Shown: one piece after another, positions 1 through 5,521 of the stretch
How the letters are laid out: each line of letters starts with the position of its first letter
Position numbering within the stretch: the stretch's first letter is position 1
Assembly: GCA_946631805.1 (NCBI GenBank)
Contig: CAMPAJ010000094.1
Location: forward strand, 1-6,590
Reading direction: 5' to 3'
Source of the DNA: an uncultured Eggerthellaceae bacterium
GTDB taxonomy: Bacteria; Actinomycetota; Coriobacteriia; Coriobacteriales; Eggerthellaceae
Length of the DNA: 6,590 nt
Made by a program: the position numbers and the translations under genes
The notes under the pieces: model-generated
What the model was told of the DNA's origin: nothing
The model's input: only the letters and a program-made list of their open reading frames with translations
The model's database searches: none

Positions 1-24
1 CAAATCGGCGGCAAGAAGAAGTAA
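1..24 (+). CDS. rpsM: Ribosomal protein S13, C-terminal end (partial)
   Basis: Only the last seven codons and the TAA stop are in the window; they read QIGGKKK. A lysine-rich C-terminus is typical of S13, which sits in the head of the 30S subunit. The gene immediately upstream of rpsK in the alpha operon is normally rpsM, so the assignment rests mainly on this order and the basic tail. The stop codon lies 11 nt before the rpsK start, and its last bases form part of the rpsK ribosome binding site (TAAGG). The fragment is too short to exclude another gene by itself. Confidence 0.75.
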   Translation, partial: QIGGKKK

Positions 25-35
25 GGTAGTCACAT

Positions 36-434
36 ATGGCACAGAAGAAAAAAGTTACTACGCGCGTGAAGCGCTCCGAGCGTAAGAACATCGCCGTTGG
101 CGCTGCGCACATCAAGTCTACGTTCAACAACACCATCGTTTCGATCACCGACCCGCAGGGCAACGTCATCTCCTGGCAGTCCGCCGGCACGGTCGGGTTC
201 AAGGGTTCCCGCAAGTCCACTCCGTTCGCCGCGCAGATGGCCGCCGAGGCCGCTGCCAAGACGGCGATGGAGCATGGCCTGCACAAGGTGGCTGTGTACG
301 TCAAGGGTCCGGGCTCTGGCCGCGAGACCGCCGTACGCTCCCTGCAGGCCGCAGGGCTGGAAGTTTCCAGCATCCAGGATTGCACGCCCATCCCGCACAA
401 CGGTTGCCGTCCGCGCAAGCGTCGTCGCGTCTAG
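36..434 (+). CDS. rpsK: 30S ribosomal protein S11
   Basis: This encodes a 132-residue S11, the usual family length. S11 is a platform protein of the 30S subunit, near the mRNA exit path and the decoding region. Family signatures are visible: [15 protein letters not shown] at residues 25-39, [20 protein letters not shown] at 91-110, and the C-terminal block [20 protein letters not shown] at 113-132. The Asn-Gly pair in PHNGCRP (N122-G123) is the position known to form isoaspartate in E. coli S11. The start at 36 is supported by TAAGG at 22-26, nine bases upstream, which overlaps the rpsM stop and suggests translational coupling. The gene is followed by rpsD after 23 nt, so it is part of the same polycistron. 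Nothing in it is atypical. Confidence 0.97.
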   Translation: MAQKKKVTTRVKRSERKNIAVGAAHIKSTFNNTIVSITDPQGNVISWQSAGTVGFKGSRKSTPFAAQMAAEAAAKTAMEHGLHKVAVYVKGPGSGRETAVRSLQAAGLEVSSIQDCTPIPHNGCRPRKRRRV

Positions 435-442
435 CTCGTAAC

Positions 443-448
443 AGGAGG
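443..448 (+). promoter_or_regulatory. Ribosome binding site of rpsD
   Basis: A perfect AGGAGG lies nine bases before the ATG at 458. It fixes the start of rpsD there and excludes the upstream in-frame ATG at 380, which lies inside rpsK and would add a 26-residue extension with no S4 similarity. Confidence 0.85.
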
Positions 449-457
449 ATTCATATT

Positions 458-1051
458 ATGGCAATTGACAGGACTCCGGTTCTGAAGCGCTGCCGCCAAC
501 TGGGCATCGACCCGGTGGTGCTGGGCTATACCACCAAGGAATCTAAGCGTCAGCCGGCACGCCGCCGCAAGGAGAGCGAGTACGGCATGCAGCTGCGCGA
601 GAAGCAGAAGGCTAAGTTCATCTACGGCGTGCTCGAGAAGCAGTTCCGCCGTTACTACAAGCACGCACTTGCTCAGGAAGGCGTCACGGGCGAGAACCTG
701 ATGGCCATCCTCGAGTCGCGCCTGGACAACGTCGTGTTCCGCCTGGGCTTTGCCCGCACGCGCAAGGAAGCGCGTCAGACGGTCACCCACGGCCACATCA
801 CCGTCAACGGCAAGCGCGTCGACATCCCGTCGTACCGCGTGCGTCCCGGCGACCTGGTCGCCGTTGCTCCCAAGGCCAAGGAGCTGCTCGTGATCAAGAG
901 CGCCCTGGTCTCCAACGAGCGCGTGTCGGTTCCGGCTTGGCTGGAAGTCGACATCGAGAAGCTGCAGGGCTCGGTGCTCTCGCTTCCCACTCGCGATCAG
1001 ATTGACCTCGACATTAACGAGCAGCTGATCGTCGAACTCTACTCGAAGTAA
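458..1051 (+). CDS. rpsD: 30S ribosomal protein S4
   Basis: This encodes a 197-residue S4, close to the family's usual 200-210. S4 binds 16S rRNA early in 30S assembly and helps form the mRNA entry site; in E. coli it also represses translation of the alpha operon. The N-terminal domain carries the family block KESEYGMQLREKQKAKFIYGV (residues 38-58). The S4 RNA-binding domain spans about 88-150 and includes SRLDNVVFRLGFARTR, then HGHITVNGKRVDIPSYRV and RPGDLVAV. The protein has a single cysteine (C12), so it is the zinc-free type that lacks the four-cysteine N-terminal knuckle, and the usual PGQHG loop is missing. The start is set by AGGAGG at 443-448. It sits 23 nt after rpsK and 31 nt before rpoA. 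No autoregulatory S4 site could be assigned here, because the operon's 5' leader is outside the window. Confidence 0.97.
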   Translation: MAIDRTPVLKRCRQLGIDPVVLGYTTKESKRQPARRRKESEYGMQLREKQKAKFIYGVLEKQFRRYYKHALAQEGVTGENLMAILESRLDNVVFRLGFARTRKEARQTVTHGHITVNGKRVDIPSYRVRPGDLVAVAPKAKELLVIKSALVSNERVSVPAWLEVDIEKLQGSVLSLPTRDQIDLDINEQLIVELYSK

Positions 1052-1064
1052 TCGCGCCCGAAGT

Positions 1065-1072
1065 TAAGGAGG
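1065..1072 (+). promoter_or_regulatory. Ribosome binding site of rpoA
   Basis: TAAGGAGG lies ten bases before the ATG at 1083. It favours this start over the second in-frame ATG at 1095 (Met5), which would be 22 bases away. Confidence 0.8.
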
Positions 1073-1082
1073 CTTATAACAC

Positions 1083-2033
1083 ATGACAGAGTTCATGAGG
1101 CCGACAGTTACAACGGAAGAAGTGAACGATACCGTCGCGCGTTTTATCGTGGAACCGCTCGAGCGTGGCTATGGCAACACGCTGGGCAATTCGCTGCGTC
1201 GCGTTCTGCTCTCTTCGCTTGACGGCGCCAAGGCGACCGCCATCCAGATCGAGGGCGTACAACACGAGTTCACCACGGCCGAGGGCGTGATTGAGGACAT
1301 CACCGACATCGTCCTGAACGTTAAGGGCCTGGTATTCCAGGCGCTCAACAGCGACGTGGAGGGTGCGGTTGCGCACATTTCCGCCGAGGGCCCGTGCGTG
1401 GTCACCGGTGCCGATTTGCAGGTTCCGACCGAGTTTACGCTCATCAACCCCGATCACGTTATCGCGACCGTGGCTGATGGCGGCCAGCTCGAGATGTCGA
1501 TTCGCATCGGCGTGGGTCGTGGCTATGTCGACGCAGACCGCAACAAGCGCACCGAGGACCCCATCGGGATCATCCACGTTGACTCGCTGTTCTCGCCGGT
1601 GCGCCGTTGCACGATGAACGTGACGAACACCCGCGTTGGTCAGCGCACCGACTACGACAAGCTCGTGCTCGAGGTCGAGACCGACGGGTCGATGACCCCG
1701 ACGGAAGCCGTGCTTGCCGCGGTCAACATCATCAACCAGTACATGGGCGCATTCATGTCGCTGGCAGAGGTCGAGGGCGAAGAGGAAGTGGAAGTCGTTT
1801 CGATTTTCGCTCCGGAAGGCCAGGAGACCAACGCCGAGCTCGACAAGCAGATCGAGGATCTGGATCTGTCGGTGCGCTCGTACAACTGCCTGAAGCGTGC
1901 GGGTATCCACTCGGTGCGCCAGCTCGTCGAGTTCTCCGAGAACGACCTGCTGAACATCAGGAATTTCGGTGCCAAGTCCATCGAGGAAGTCAAGGACAAG
2001 CTTATTTCGATGGGCCTGAACCTAAAGCTGTAA
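1083..2033 (+). CDS. rpoA: DNA-directed RNA polymerase subunit alpha
   Basis: This encodes a 316-residue alpha subunit. Its dimer is the scaffold on which beta and beta-prime assemble, and its C-terminal domain contacts UP-element DNA and activators. The N-terminal domain (about 1-235) contains the dimerisation and beta-contact block GNTLGNSLRRVLLSSLDG at 31-48, followed by the inserted subdomain and the LVLEVETDGSMTPTEAV return strand at 194-210. An acidic linker (about 230-258, with EGEEEVEVV) leads to the C-terminal domain at about 258-316. There the DNA-contacting residues R265, N268, C269, G296, K298 and S299 are all present, and they fall at the same numbers as in E. coli. The stop is TAA at 2031-2033. 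The gene follows rpsD by 31 nt and precedes rplQ by 100 nt. It is complete and ordinary. Confidence 0.98.
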   Translation: MTEFMRPTVTTEEVNDTVARFIVEPLERGYGNTLGNSLRRVLLSSLDGAKATAIQIEGVQHEFTTAEGVIEDITDIVLNVKGLVFQALNSDVEGAVAHISAEGPCVVTGADLQVPTEFTLINPDHVIATVADGGQLEMSIRIGVGRGYVDADRNKRTEDPIGIIHVDSLFSPVRRCTMNVTNTRVGQRTDYDKLVLEVETDGSMTPTEAVLAAVNIINQYMGAFMSLAEVEGEEEVEVVSIFAPEGQETNAELDKQIEDLDLSVRSYNCLKRAGIHSVRQLVEFSENDLLNIRNFGAKSIEEVKDKLISMGLNLKL

Positions 2034-2044
2034 TTAGTGACGGC

Positions 2045-2104
2045 TTTCTGCGGTCGGGTACGCGCGGGCAACATGTTCGCCAGCTCGGGACCGCGCCGCA
2101 GAAA
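2045..2104 (+). promoter_or_regulatory. Inverted repeat in the rpoA-rplQ spacer (possible rplQ leader structure)
   Basis: The 100-nt spacer (2034-2133) is the longest gap in this part of the operon. A perfect 9-bp inverted repeat, TTTCTGCGG at 2045-2053 and CCGCAGAAA at 2096-2104, would enclose 42 nt. Within it, CGCG at 2061-2064 can pair with CGCG at 2092-2095, and GGC at 2067-2069 with GCC at 2079-2081, around the palindrome AACATGTT (2070-2077). No U-tract follows, so it does not look like an intrinsic terminator, and no convincing promoter is visible. It ends 15 nt before the rplQ Shine-Dalgarno (AGGAGA, 2119-2124). A role in L17 control, RNA processing or mRNA stability is inference only. 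Confidence 0.45.
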
Positions 2105-2133
2105 CCCAAGCTATGTATAGGAGATAACGAACT

Positions 2134-2715
2134 ATGAGACACAACTACAAAGGGCGCAAGCTCGGCACCGACTTCTCGCACACCAAGGCGATGAAGCGCT
2201 CGCTGACCTACGCGCTGCTGTACAACGACCGTATTAAGACGATCGAGTCTCGTGCGAAGGAGATTCGTCCCGAGGTCGATCGCATCATCACCTGGGCCAA
2301 GAAGGGCGACCTGCACTCCCGTCGTCTGGCCATCGCCCGTCTGGGCGGCGGCGAGGACGCCAAAGAGCTCGTACGCGAGGTCTTCGAAAAGGTCGAGCAG
2401 GGTCTGTTCGCCGACCGTCAGGGCGGCTACACCCGCATCATGAAGCTCGGTCCCCGCAAGGGCGACGGTGCTCCTATGGTCATCATGGAGCTGTGCACCG
2501 AGCCGGTTCAGAAGAAGGCCAAGAAGACCGCCGAGCCCAAGAAGGCCGAAAAGGTCGAGGCCAAGGCTGAGGAGCCCGAGGTCATCGACGTTGAGGCCGA
2601 AGAGGTCGTCGAAGAGGCCGAGGCTGCTGCCGAGGTCGCCGAGGCCGAGGCCGAAGAGGCTATCGAAGAGGCTGTCGAGGAAGCCGTTGAGGCTGCCGAG
2701 GAGAAGGCCGAGTAA
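2134..2715 (+). CDS. rplQ: 50S ribosomal protein L17 with long acidic C-terminal tail
   Basis: This encodes a 193-residue L17, a 23S rRNA-binding protein near the polypeptide exit tunnel. The core (about 1-125) shows the family N-terminus MRHNYKGRKLGTDFSHTKAM, the RIKTIESRAKEIRPEVDRII helix region at 33-52 and the conserved GGYTRIMKLGPRKGDGAPM at 97-115. Beyond residue 126 there is a 68-residue extension. It starts lysine-rich (126-145) and then becomes a Glu/Ala/Val run with 22 glutamates in residues 146-193, probably helical or disordered. E. coli L17 stops near the end of the core (127 residues); actinobacterial L17 proteins are often longer with acidic tails, so this is likely a lineage trait and not a fusion. 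The start follows AGGAGA at 2119-2124, nine bases upstream. It is the last gene of the ribosomal block, with a strong terminator 21 nt beyond the stop. Confidence 0.97.
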   Translation: MRHNYKGRKLGTDFSHTKAMKRSLTYALLYNDRIKTIESRAKEIRPEVDRIITWAKKGDLHSRRLAIARLGGGEDAKELVREVFEKVEQGLFADRQGGYTRIMKLGPRKGDGAPMVIMELCTEPVQKKAKKTAEPKKAEKVEAKAEEPEVIDVEAEEVVEEAEAAAEVAEAEAEEAIEEAVEEAVEAAEEKAE

Positions 2716-2736
2716 TTTTCACCAAATATGGGTGCT

Positions 2737-2764
2737 AAGGGCTGTCTGCGGGCAGCCCTTTTTT
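2737..2764 (+). terminator. Intrinsic terminator after rplQ
   Basis: AAGGGCTG at 2737-2744 pairs perfectly with CAGCCCTT at 2753-2760. Two further pairs (U2745-G2752, C2746-G2751) close a UGCG tetraloop at 2747-2750, giving a stem of about 10 bp. Six T residues at 2759-2764 form the U-tract. This is a textbook rho-independent terminator closing the ribosomal operon. The same hairpin in reverse has only a weak tract, so it acts mainly for the plus strand. Confidence 0.92.
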
Positions 2765-2769
2765 ATAAT
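2764..2769 (+). promoter_or_regulatory. Possible -10 box of the L,D-transpeptidase gene
   Basis: A perfect TATAAT overlaps the end of the rplQ terminator U-tract. It would start transcription near 2776, giving a leader of about 27 nt before the ATG at 2803. The -35 position would fall in the 3' half of the terminator hairpin loop region (around 2741-2746, GCTGTC) and is a poor match to TTGACA. AT-rich tracts after terminators produce such boxes by chance, so this is a tentative call. Confidence 0.4.
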
Positions 2770-2802
2770 TGGCAGCAAAGCCTCCGAGGGAAAGGCGCTC
2801 CT

Positions 2803-4659
2803 ATGTCCACCGTGAACCGTGCGATTCGTCCGCTCGTCATGCTGTTCGGCGTCGTTTTGCTCTGCGCACTTGCGCCCGCTTGGGCGTATGCCGCAGGCGA
2901 AAGTTCCGCCGATTCGAGCGATTCTTCCAAGCTCACGACCGCGACGACCGTCGATGCTTCCCAGCCGGCTGCGAAGCCCGTGAAGGAAAAGGTTGCGAAA
3001 CCGCAGGTCAAATACAAGGCTAAAGCCAATAAGTCTTGGACGAAAACCTGGAAGACGAAGGGTGCAACGGCGGGATCCAAGAACAAGAGCCTGCAGTATA
3101 TTAAGGTCAAGCTTGCGAAAGACGGTCTGACCGGTTCGGTGAAGTACCGCACGTACAATAACAAGAAGGGCTGGCTTTCCTGGGCGAAGGATGGCAAGTA
3201 CCTGGGGACGAAAAACTGGTTCGTGCGCGGCATGCAAATGAAGCTCACGGGTGAGATTTCCAAGCAATTCGACATTGCCTACCGCGTATTCATCCACGGC
3301 CGCGGTTGGCAGCCTTGGGTGGTCAACGGTGCTACGGCGGGAAGCACAGGCAAGTGGGCGCCTGTCGAGAAGTTCAAAGTCAAGCTCGTGCGCAAAAGGT
3401 CGCAGCAGCCCTTGGCCGATGGCGCATACTTCCTCACGCTGGCTAAGAAATCCTCGTCAACGCTCGTGCTGCCAGGTTCCAAGACTTCCAATAACGTGCA
3501 GATGAAGAAGACGTCGTTCAGCAACGATGGCACGAACCGTCGCTTCTACGTGCGCAACAACCCCGATGGCACCATCGCGTTGCAATCGTGCGCGTCGGGT
3601 TTGTACCTGTGCGAGCGCAAGGGCAAGGTGGTCCAGCGCGAAAAGACCGCGAGCGCGGCGTTCAATTGGAAACTCTCTATTTGGAATGGCGGATACGTGC
3701 TGGCCAACGCCAAGACAGGCAACCGCATAAAGTTCGACGGCAGCAAGGCGGTGACCGCATCCAAAGGCGCTCGCTGGGTGTTTACCGCAATCGATGTTAT
3801 GGCCGAGGGCACGTACACCCTTGCCACGGCCTCGGAGGAAACGCTTTTGGCCGTGAAGGGCGAAAGTACGAAGAACAAGGCCAAGCTGATCGTGCGCGAA
3901 GCTGAGCAGAGCAATGCCGAGGTTTTCAAGTTTGCCCGCGTGGCCAAGAACACGTACCGCATAACCAACGTGGGATCGAACAAGCGCATCGAGGTTGCAG
4001 AAGGCTCGACCGCGCAGAAGGCTGTGGTGCGTCAAAACGCCTCGAACAGCGGAAACCTGCAAAAATGGAAGCTCATCCTCGCGGAGGACGGTACATATAG
4101 CCTGGTCAACAAGGCCTCAGCTAAGACGCTTACCGCCTTGGGCGGCGGCGCCAGCGGCAAGGGCGTGCGCTCGTGCGTCGACAAGGCGACCGGTGCGCAG
4201 CGCTGGGTGATTGCCGCCGTCAAGCCGTACCTCGACGGGCCCGAGGCGCGCGCTGCGAAGATCGCCGAAACGATCGGCAGTTTCACTAACTATTTCATAG
4301 CGGTCGATCTGACCAACCATCGCGTGTGCATATTCTCGGGGAGCAAGGGCGACCGCGAGCTCATCAAGAGCTGGCCCTGCGCGACCGGCGCGCCTGGCTC
4401 TCGTACGCCCACCGGCGAGTACACGACAGGCTACAAGCAGTACGAGTTCGGCGATGGCTACTCGTGCTACTACGCTACGGCATTCATCGGCTACGAATAC
4501 CTGTTCCATTCGGTGCTGTATTACAAAAACTCGTCCACCATCATGGACGGTCGCTTAGGGCAGTCGATATCACATGGATGTGTGCGCCTGGATATAGACA
4601 ACGCGAAGTGGATCTACAACAACATCCCTAGCGGCACGAAGGTGAAGATCTACTATTAG
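2803..4659 (+). CDS. Secreted multidomain L,D-transpeptidase (ChW-like and ricin-like repeats plus YkuD domain)
   Basis: This encodes a 618-residue exported cell-wall enzyme. L,D-transpeptidases make 3-3 crosslinks in peptidoglycan or attach proteins to it, using a catalytic cysteine. The N-terminus (1-30) is a signal peptide with arginines at 6 and 9, a hydrophobic core and an AYA-AG cleavage site after A30. A Ser/Asp then Lys-rich linker runs to about 78. Three repeats resembling ChW (clostridial hydrophobic W) modules follow at about 79-104, 112-148 and 156-195; the first and third share the GATAGS motif and all end in a K-K-L strand. Residues 203-472 look like two tandem ricin-type beta-trefoils with QxW-like motifs (QKW at 420-422, QRW at 466-468). 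The YkuD domain (about 494-618) contains H569, LG at 585-586 and SHGCVRL at 590-596, with C593 as nucleophile. The start at 2803 was preferred because the upstream ATG at 2728 precedes the rplQ terminator and would bury the signal peptide. A GAGGGAAAGG stretch (2785-2795) serves as RBS. It is flanked by terminators on both sides, so it is probably monocistronic. Substrate and repeat ligands are unknown. Confidence 0.9.
   Translation: MSTVNRAIRPLVMLFGVVLLCALAPAWAYAAGESSADSSDSSKLTTATTVDASQPAAKPVKEKVAKPQVKYKAKANKSWTKTWKTKGATAGSKNKSLQYIKVKLAKDGLTGSVKYRTYNNKKGWLSWAKDGKYLGTKNWFVRGMQMKLTGEISKQFDIAYRVFIHGRGWQPWVVNGATAGSTGKWAPVEKFKVKLVRKRSQQPLADGAYFLTLAKKSSSTLVLPGSKTSNNVQMKKTSFSNDGTNRRFYVRNNPDGTIALQSCASGLYLCERKGKVVQREKTASAAFNWKLSIWNGGYVLANAKTGNRIKFDGSKAVTASKGARWVFTAIDVMAEGTYTLATASEETLLAVKGESTKNKAKLIVREAEQSNAEVFKFARVAKNTYRITNVGSNKRIEVAEGSTAQKAVVRQNASNSGNLQKWKLILAEDGTYSLVNKASAKTLTALGGGASGKGVRSCVDKATGAQRWVIAAVKPYLDGPEARAAKIAETIGSFTNYFIAVDLTNHRVCIFSGSKGDRELIKSWPCATGAPGSRTPTGEYTTGYKQYEFGDGYSCYYATAFIGYEYLFHSVLYYKNSSTIMDGRLGQSISHGCVRLDIDNAKWIYNNIPSGTKVKIYY
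3037..3387 (+). repeat. Three ChW-like repeat units inside the transpeptidase gene
   Basis: The encoded units lie at 3037-3114, 3136-3246 and 3268-3387. The most similar DNA stretch is GGTGCAACGGCGGGA at 3061-3075 against GGTGCTACGGCGGGA at 3328-3342, with 14 of 15 identical. The protein units share a tryptophan pair (GWLSW, GWQPW), a G-T/A-A-G turn and an ending of the form K-x-K-L or Q-M-K-L. The middle unit is the most diverged (GKYLGT in place of GATAGS). This points to old intragenic duplication. Confidence 0.65.
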
Positions 4660-4676
4660 CTGGGGTATAAGAACAA

Positions 4677-4706
4677 GGGGAGTCTGCCAAAAAGGGGAGA
4701 CTCCCC
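4677..4706 (+). terminator. Hairpin terminator after the L,D-transpeptidase gene
   Basis: GGGGAGTCT at 4677-4685 pairs perfectly with AGACTCCCC at 4698-4706, a 9-bp GC-rich stem with a 12-nt loop. It begins 17 nt after the stop codon. The following ATTTCGCC is a short, weak U-tract, so efficiency is uncertain, but position and symmetry fit a terminator that separates this gene from ecfT. Confidence 0.7.
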
Positions 4707-4756
4707 ATTTCGCCATTCCCGCTGATGCGTGGTCTGCATTTTCGGGCGCGAGCACG

Positions 4757-4762
4757 TATACT
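4757..4762 (+). promoter_or_regulatory. Probable -10 box of ecfT, very close to the start codon
   Basis: TATACT (5 of 6 to the TATAAT consensus) ends eight bases before the ATG at 4771. The best -35-like hexamer is TCTGCA at 4733-4738 with an 18-bp spacer, a weak match. Transcription would start around 4768-4771, at or just before the ATG, so the message would have almost no leader. Confidence 0.5.
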
Positions 4763-4770
4763 GTGTGGAT

Positions 4771-5442
4771 ATGTTTTCTGGCGGCCTCATATACTTCCCG
4801 GGCGAATCGGTCGTGCATCGCTGCGATGCGCGCCTTAAGCTCGTGGTGCTCTTGGCGTTTTCCATCGCGTTATTCTTCGCAAAGAGCTGGTGGGGAATGG
4901 GTGGTGCCGTGGCGCTCGTGGCGATTGCGGCGGCCGTGGCGCGTGTCCCCATGGGGCTTTTCAACCGCATGCTCGTGCCCGTGTACGTGCTTGCAGGGTT
5001 CTCGGTGCTGTTCAACGTCATAGGTGCGCCGGGGCTCGAGGGATTGGTGCGCGGGCTGTTCTTCGGCGTGCGCATGGTGGTGCTCGTGGCGGCGAGCTTC
5101 GTCGTGTGCCTGACGACGTCGTCTGCCGAACTGCTCGATGCGTTCCAAAAGCTCATCTCGCCGCTCAGGCGTCTGCGGGTTCCCGTCGACGACATTGCAA
5201 TGACTCTTGCGCTCTCGGTGCGTTTCATCCCTGTGATCGAGCGGGAATTCGCGTCTATACGCGCAGCCCAAATCGCCCGCGGGGCCGAGACGGCCGGCTC
5301 GCTCTCGCAAAAGCTGCGTGTGTGGGGTGCGGCATTTGCCGCCCTGTTCGTCGGCCTGTTCCGCCATGCCGACGCCCTCGCGCGCGCCATGGACGCCCGT
5401 TGCTACGGCGCCTCAAGCGCCCGTACGCGGCTTTCGAAATAA
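4771..5442 (+). CDS. ecfT: Energy-coupling factor transporter transmembrane protein EcfT
   Basis: This encodes a 223-residue membrane protein of the EcfT/CbiQ family. EcfT is the scaffold that joins two ATPases (EcfA) to a substrate-binding S component to import vitamins or metal ions. Visible features are the family-typical CDARLKLVVLL near 18-28, hydrophobic segments at about 22-38, 41-57, 68-84 and 97-114, a cytoplasmic helical region with SAELLDAFQKLISPL (118-132), and the RFIPVIEREF motif at 151-160. The two X-R-X coupling motifs that contact the ATPases are ARG at 169-171 and ARC at 209-211; glycine is more usual than cysteine at the end of the second. Starts at GTG 4729 and GTG 4765 are in frame. 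ATG 4771 is preferred because the protein aligns from there with the family N-terminus. No Shine-Dalgarno precedes any of them. No EcfA gene lies beside it here, so its ATPases must be encoded elsewhere. The substrate cannot be told. Confidence 0.92.
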   Translation: MFSGGLIYFPGESVVHRCDARLKLVVLLAFSIALFFAKSWWGMGGAVALVAIAAAVARVPMGLFNRMLVPVYVLAGFSVLFNVIGAPGLEGLVRGLFFGVRMVVLVAASFVVCLTTSSAELLDAFQKLISPLRRLRVPVDDIAMTLALSVRFIPVIEREFASIRAAQIARGAETAGSLSQKLRVWGAAFAALFVGLFRHADALARAMDARCYGASSARTRLSK

Positions 5443-5513
5443 TGTGATGGCGCGTTCTCCTCCGTTACGCCTCCCGTTTGTCGATGACTTCAGCCCTAAG
5501 CGAAATGCTGGAC

Positions 5514-5519
5514 TATAAT
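5514..5519 (+). promoter_or_regulatory. -10 box of the eno promoter
   Basis: A perfect TATAAT lies in the 115-bp gap between ecfT and eno. Transcription would start near 5526, giving a leader of about 32 nt. No good -35 hexamer is seen at 16-18 bp upstream (CAGCCC region, 5490-5496), so an activator or a -10-driven promoter is possible. I see no terminator hairpin with a U-tract after ecfT, so read-through from ecfT is also possible. Confidence 0.6.
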
Positions 5520-5521
5520 AA

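Noticed and set aside
380..457. Upstream in-frame ATG extending rpsD
   Set aside because: It lies within rpsK, has no RBS, and the S4 family N-terminus begins at the ATG at 458, nine bases after AGGAGG.
1074..1910. Long minus-strand open frame (278 codons) opposite rpoA
   Set aside because: It is a shadow of the GC-rich codon pattern of rpoA, has no recognisable domain, and the plus-strand gene is unambiguous.
2569..2712. Repetitive GAG/GCC-rich DNA as a tandem repeat or CRISPR-like array
   Set aside because: There is no regular unit or spacer; it is the coding sequence of the Glu/Ala tail of L17 in frame to the stop.
2728..2802. 25-codon N-terminal extension of the transpeptidase from ATG 2728
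   Set aside because: It would require translation through the rplQ terminator hairpin, lacks an RBS and would place residues before a good signal peptide that starts at 2803.
2857..2871. Possible lipobox at C21 of the transpeptidase (VLLC)
   Set aside because: The residue before the cysteine is leucine, not the Gly/Ala/Ser needed by signal peptidase II, and a good signal peptidase I site (AYA-AG) follows.
4656..5390. Minus-strand open frame (244 codons) opposite ecfT
   Set aside because: Its Thr/Ser/Ala/Arg-rich low-complexity product is what the reverse complement of a hydrophobic membrane protein gives; no family is recognised.
5443..5513. Terminator after ecfT
   Set aside because: Only a 4-bp GGCG/CGCC pairing without a U-tract is visible, too weak to call.
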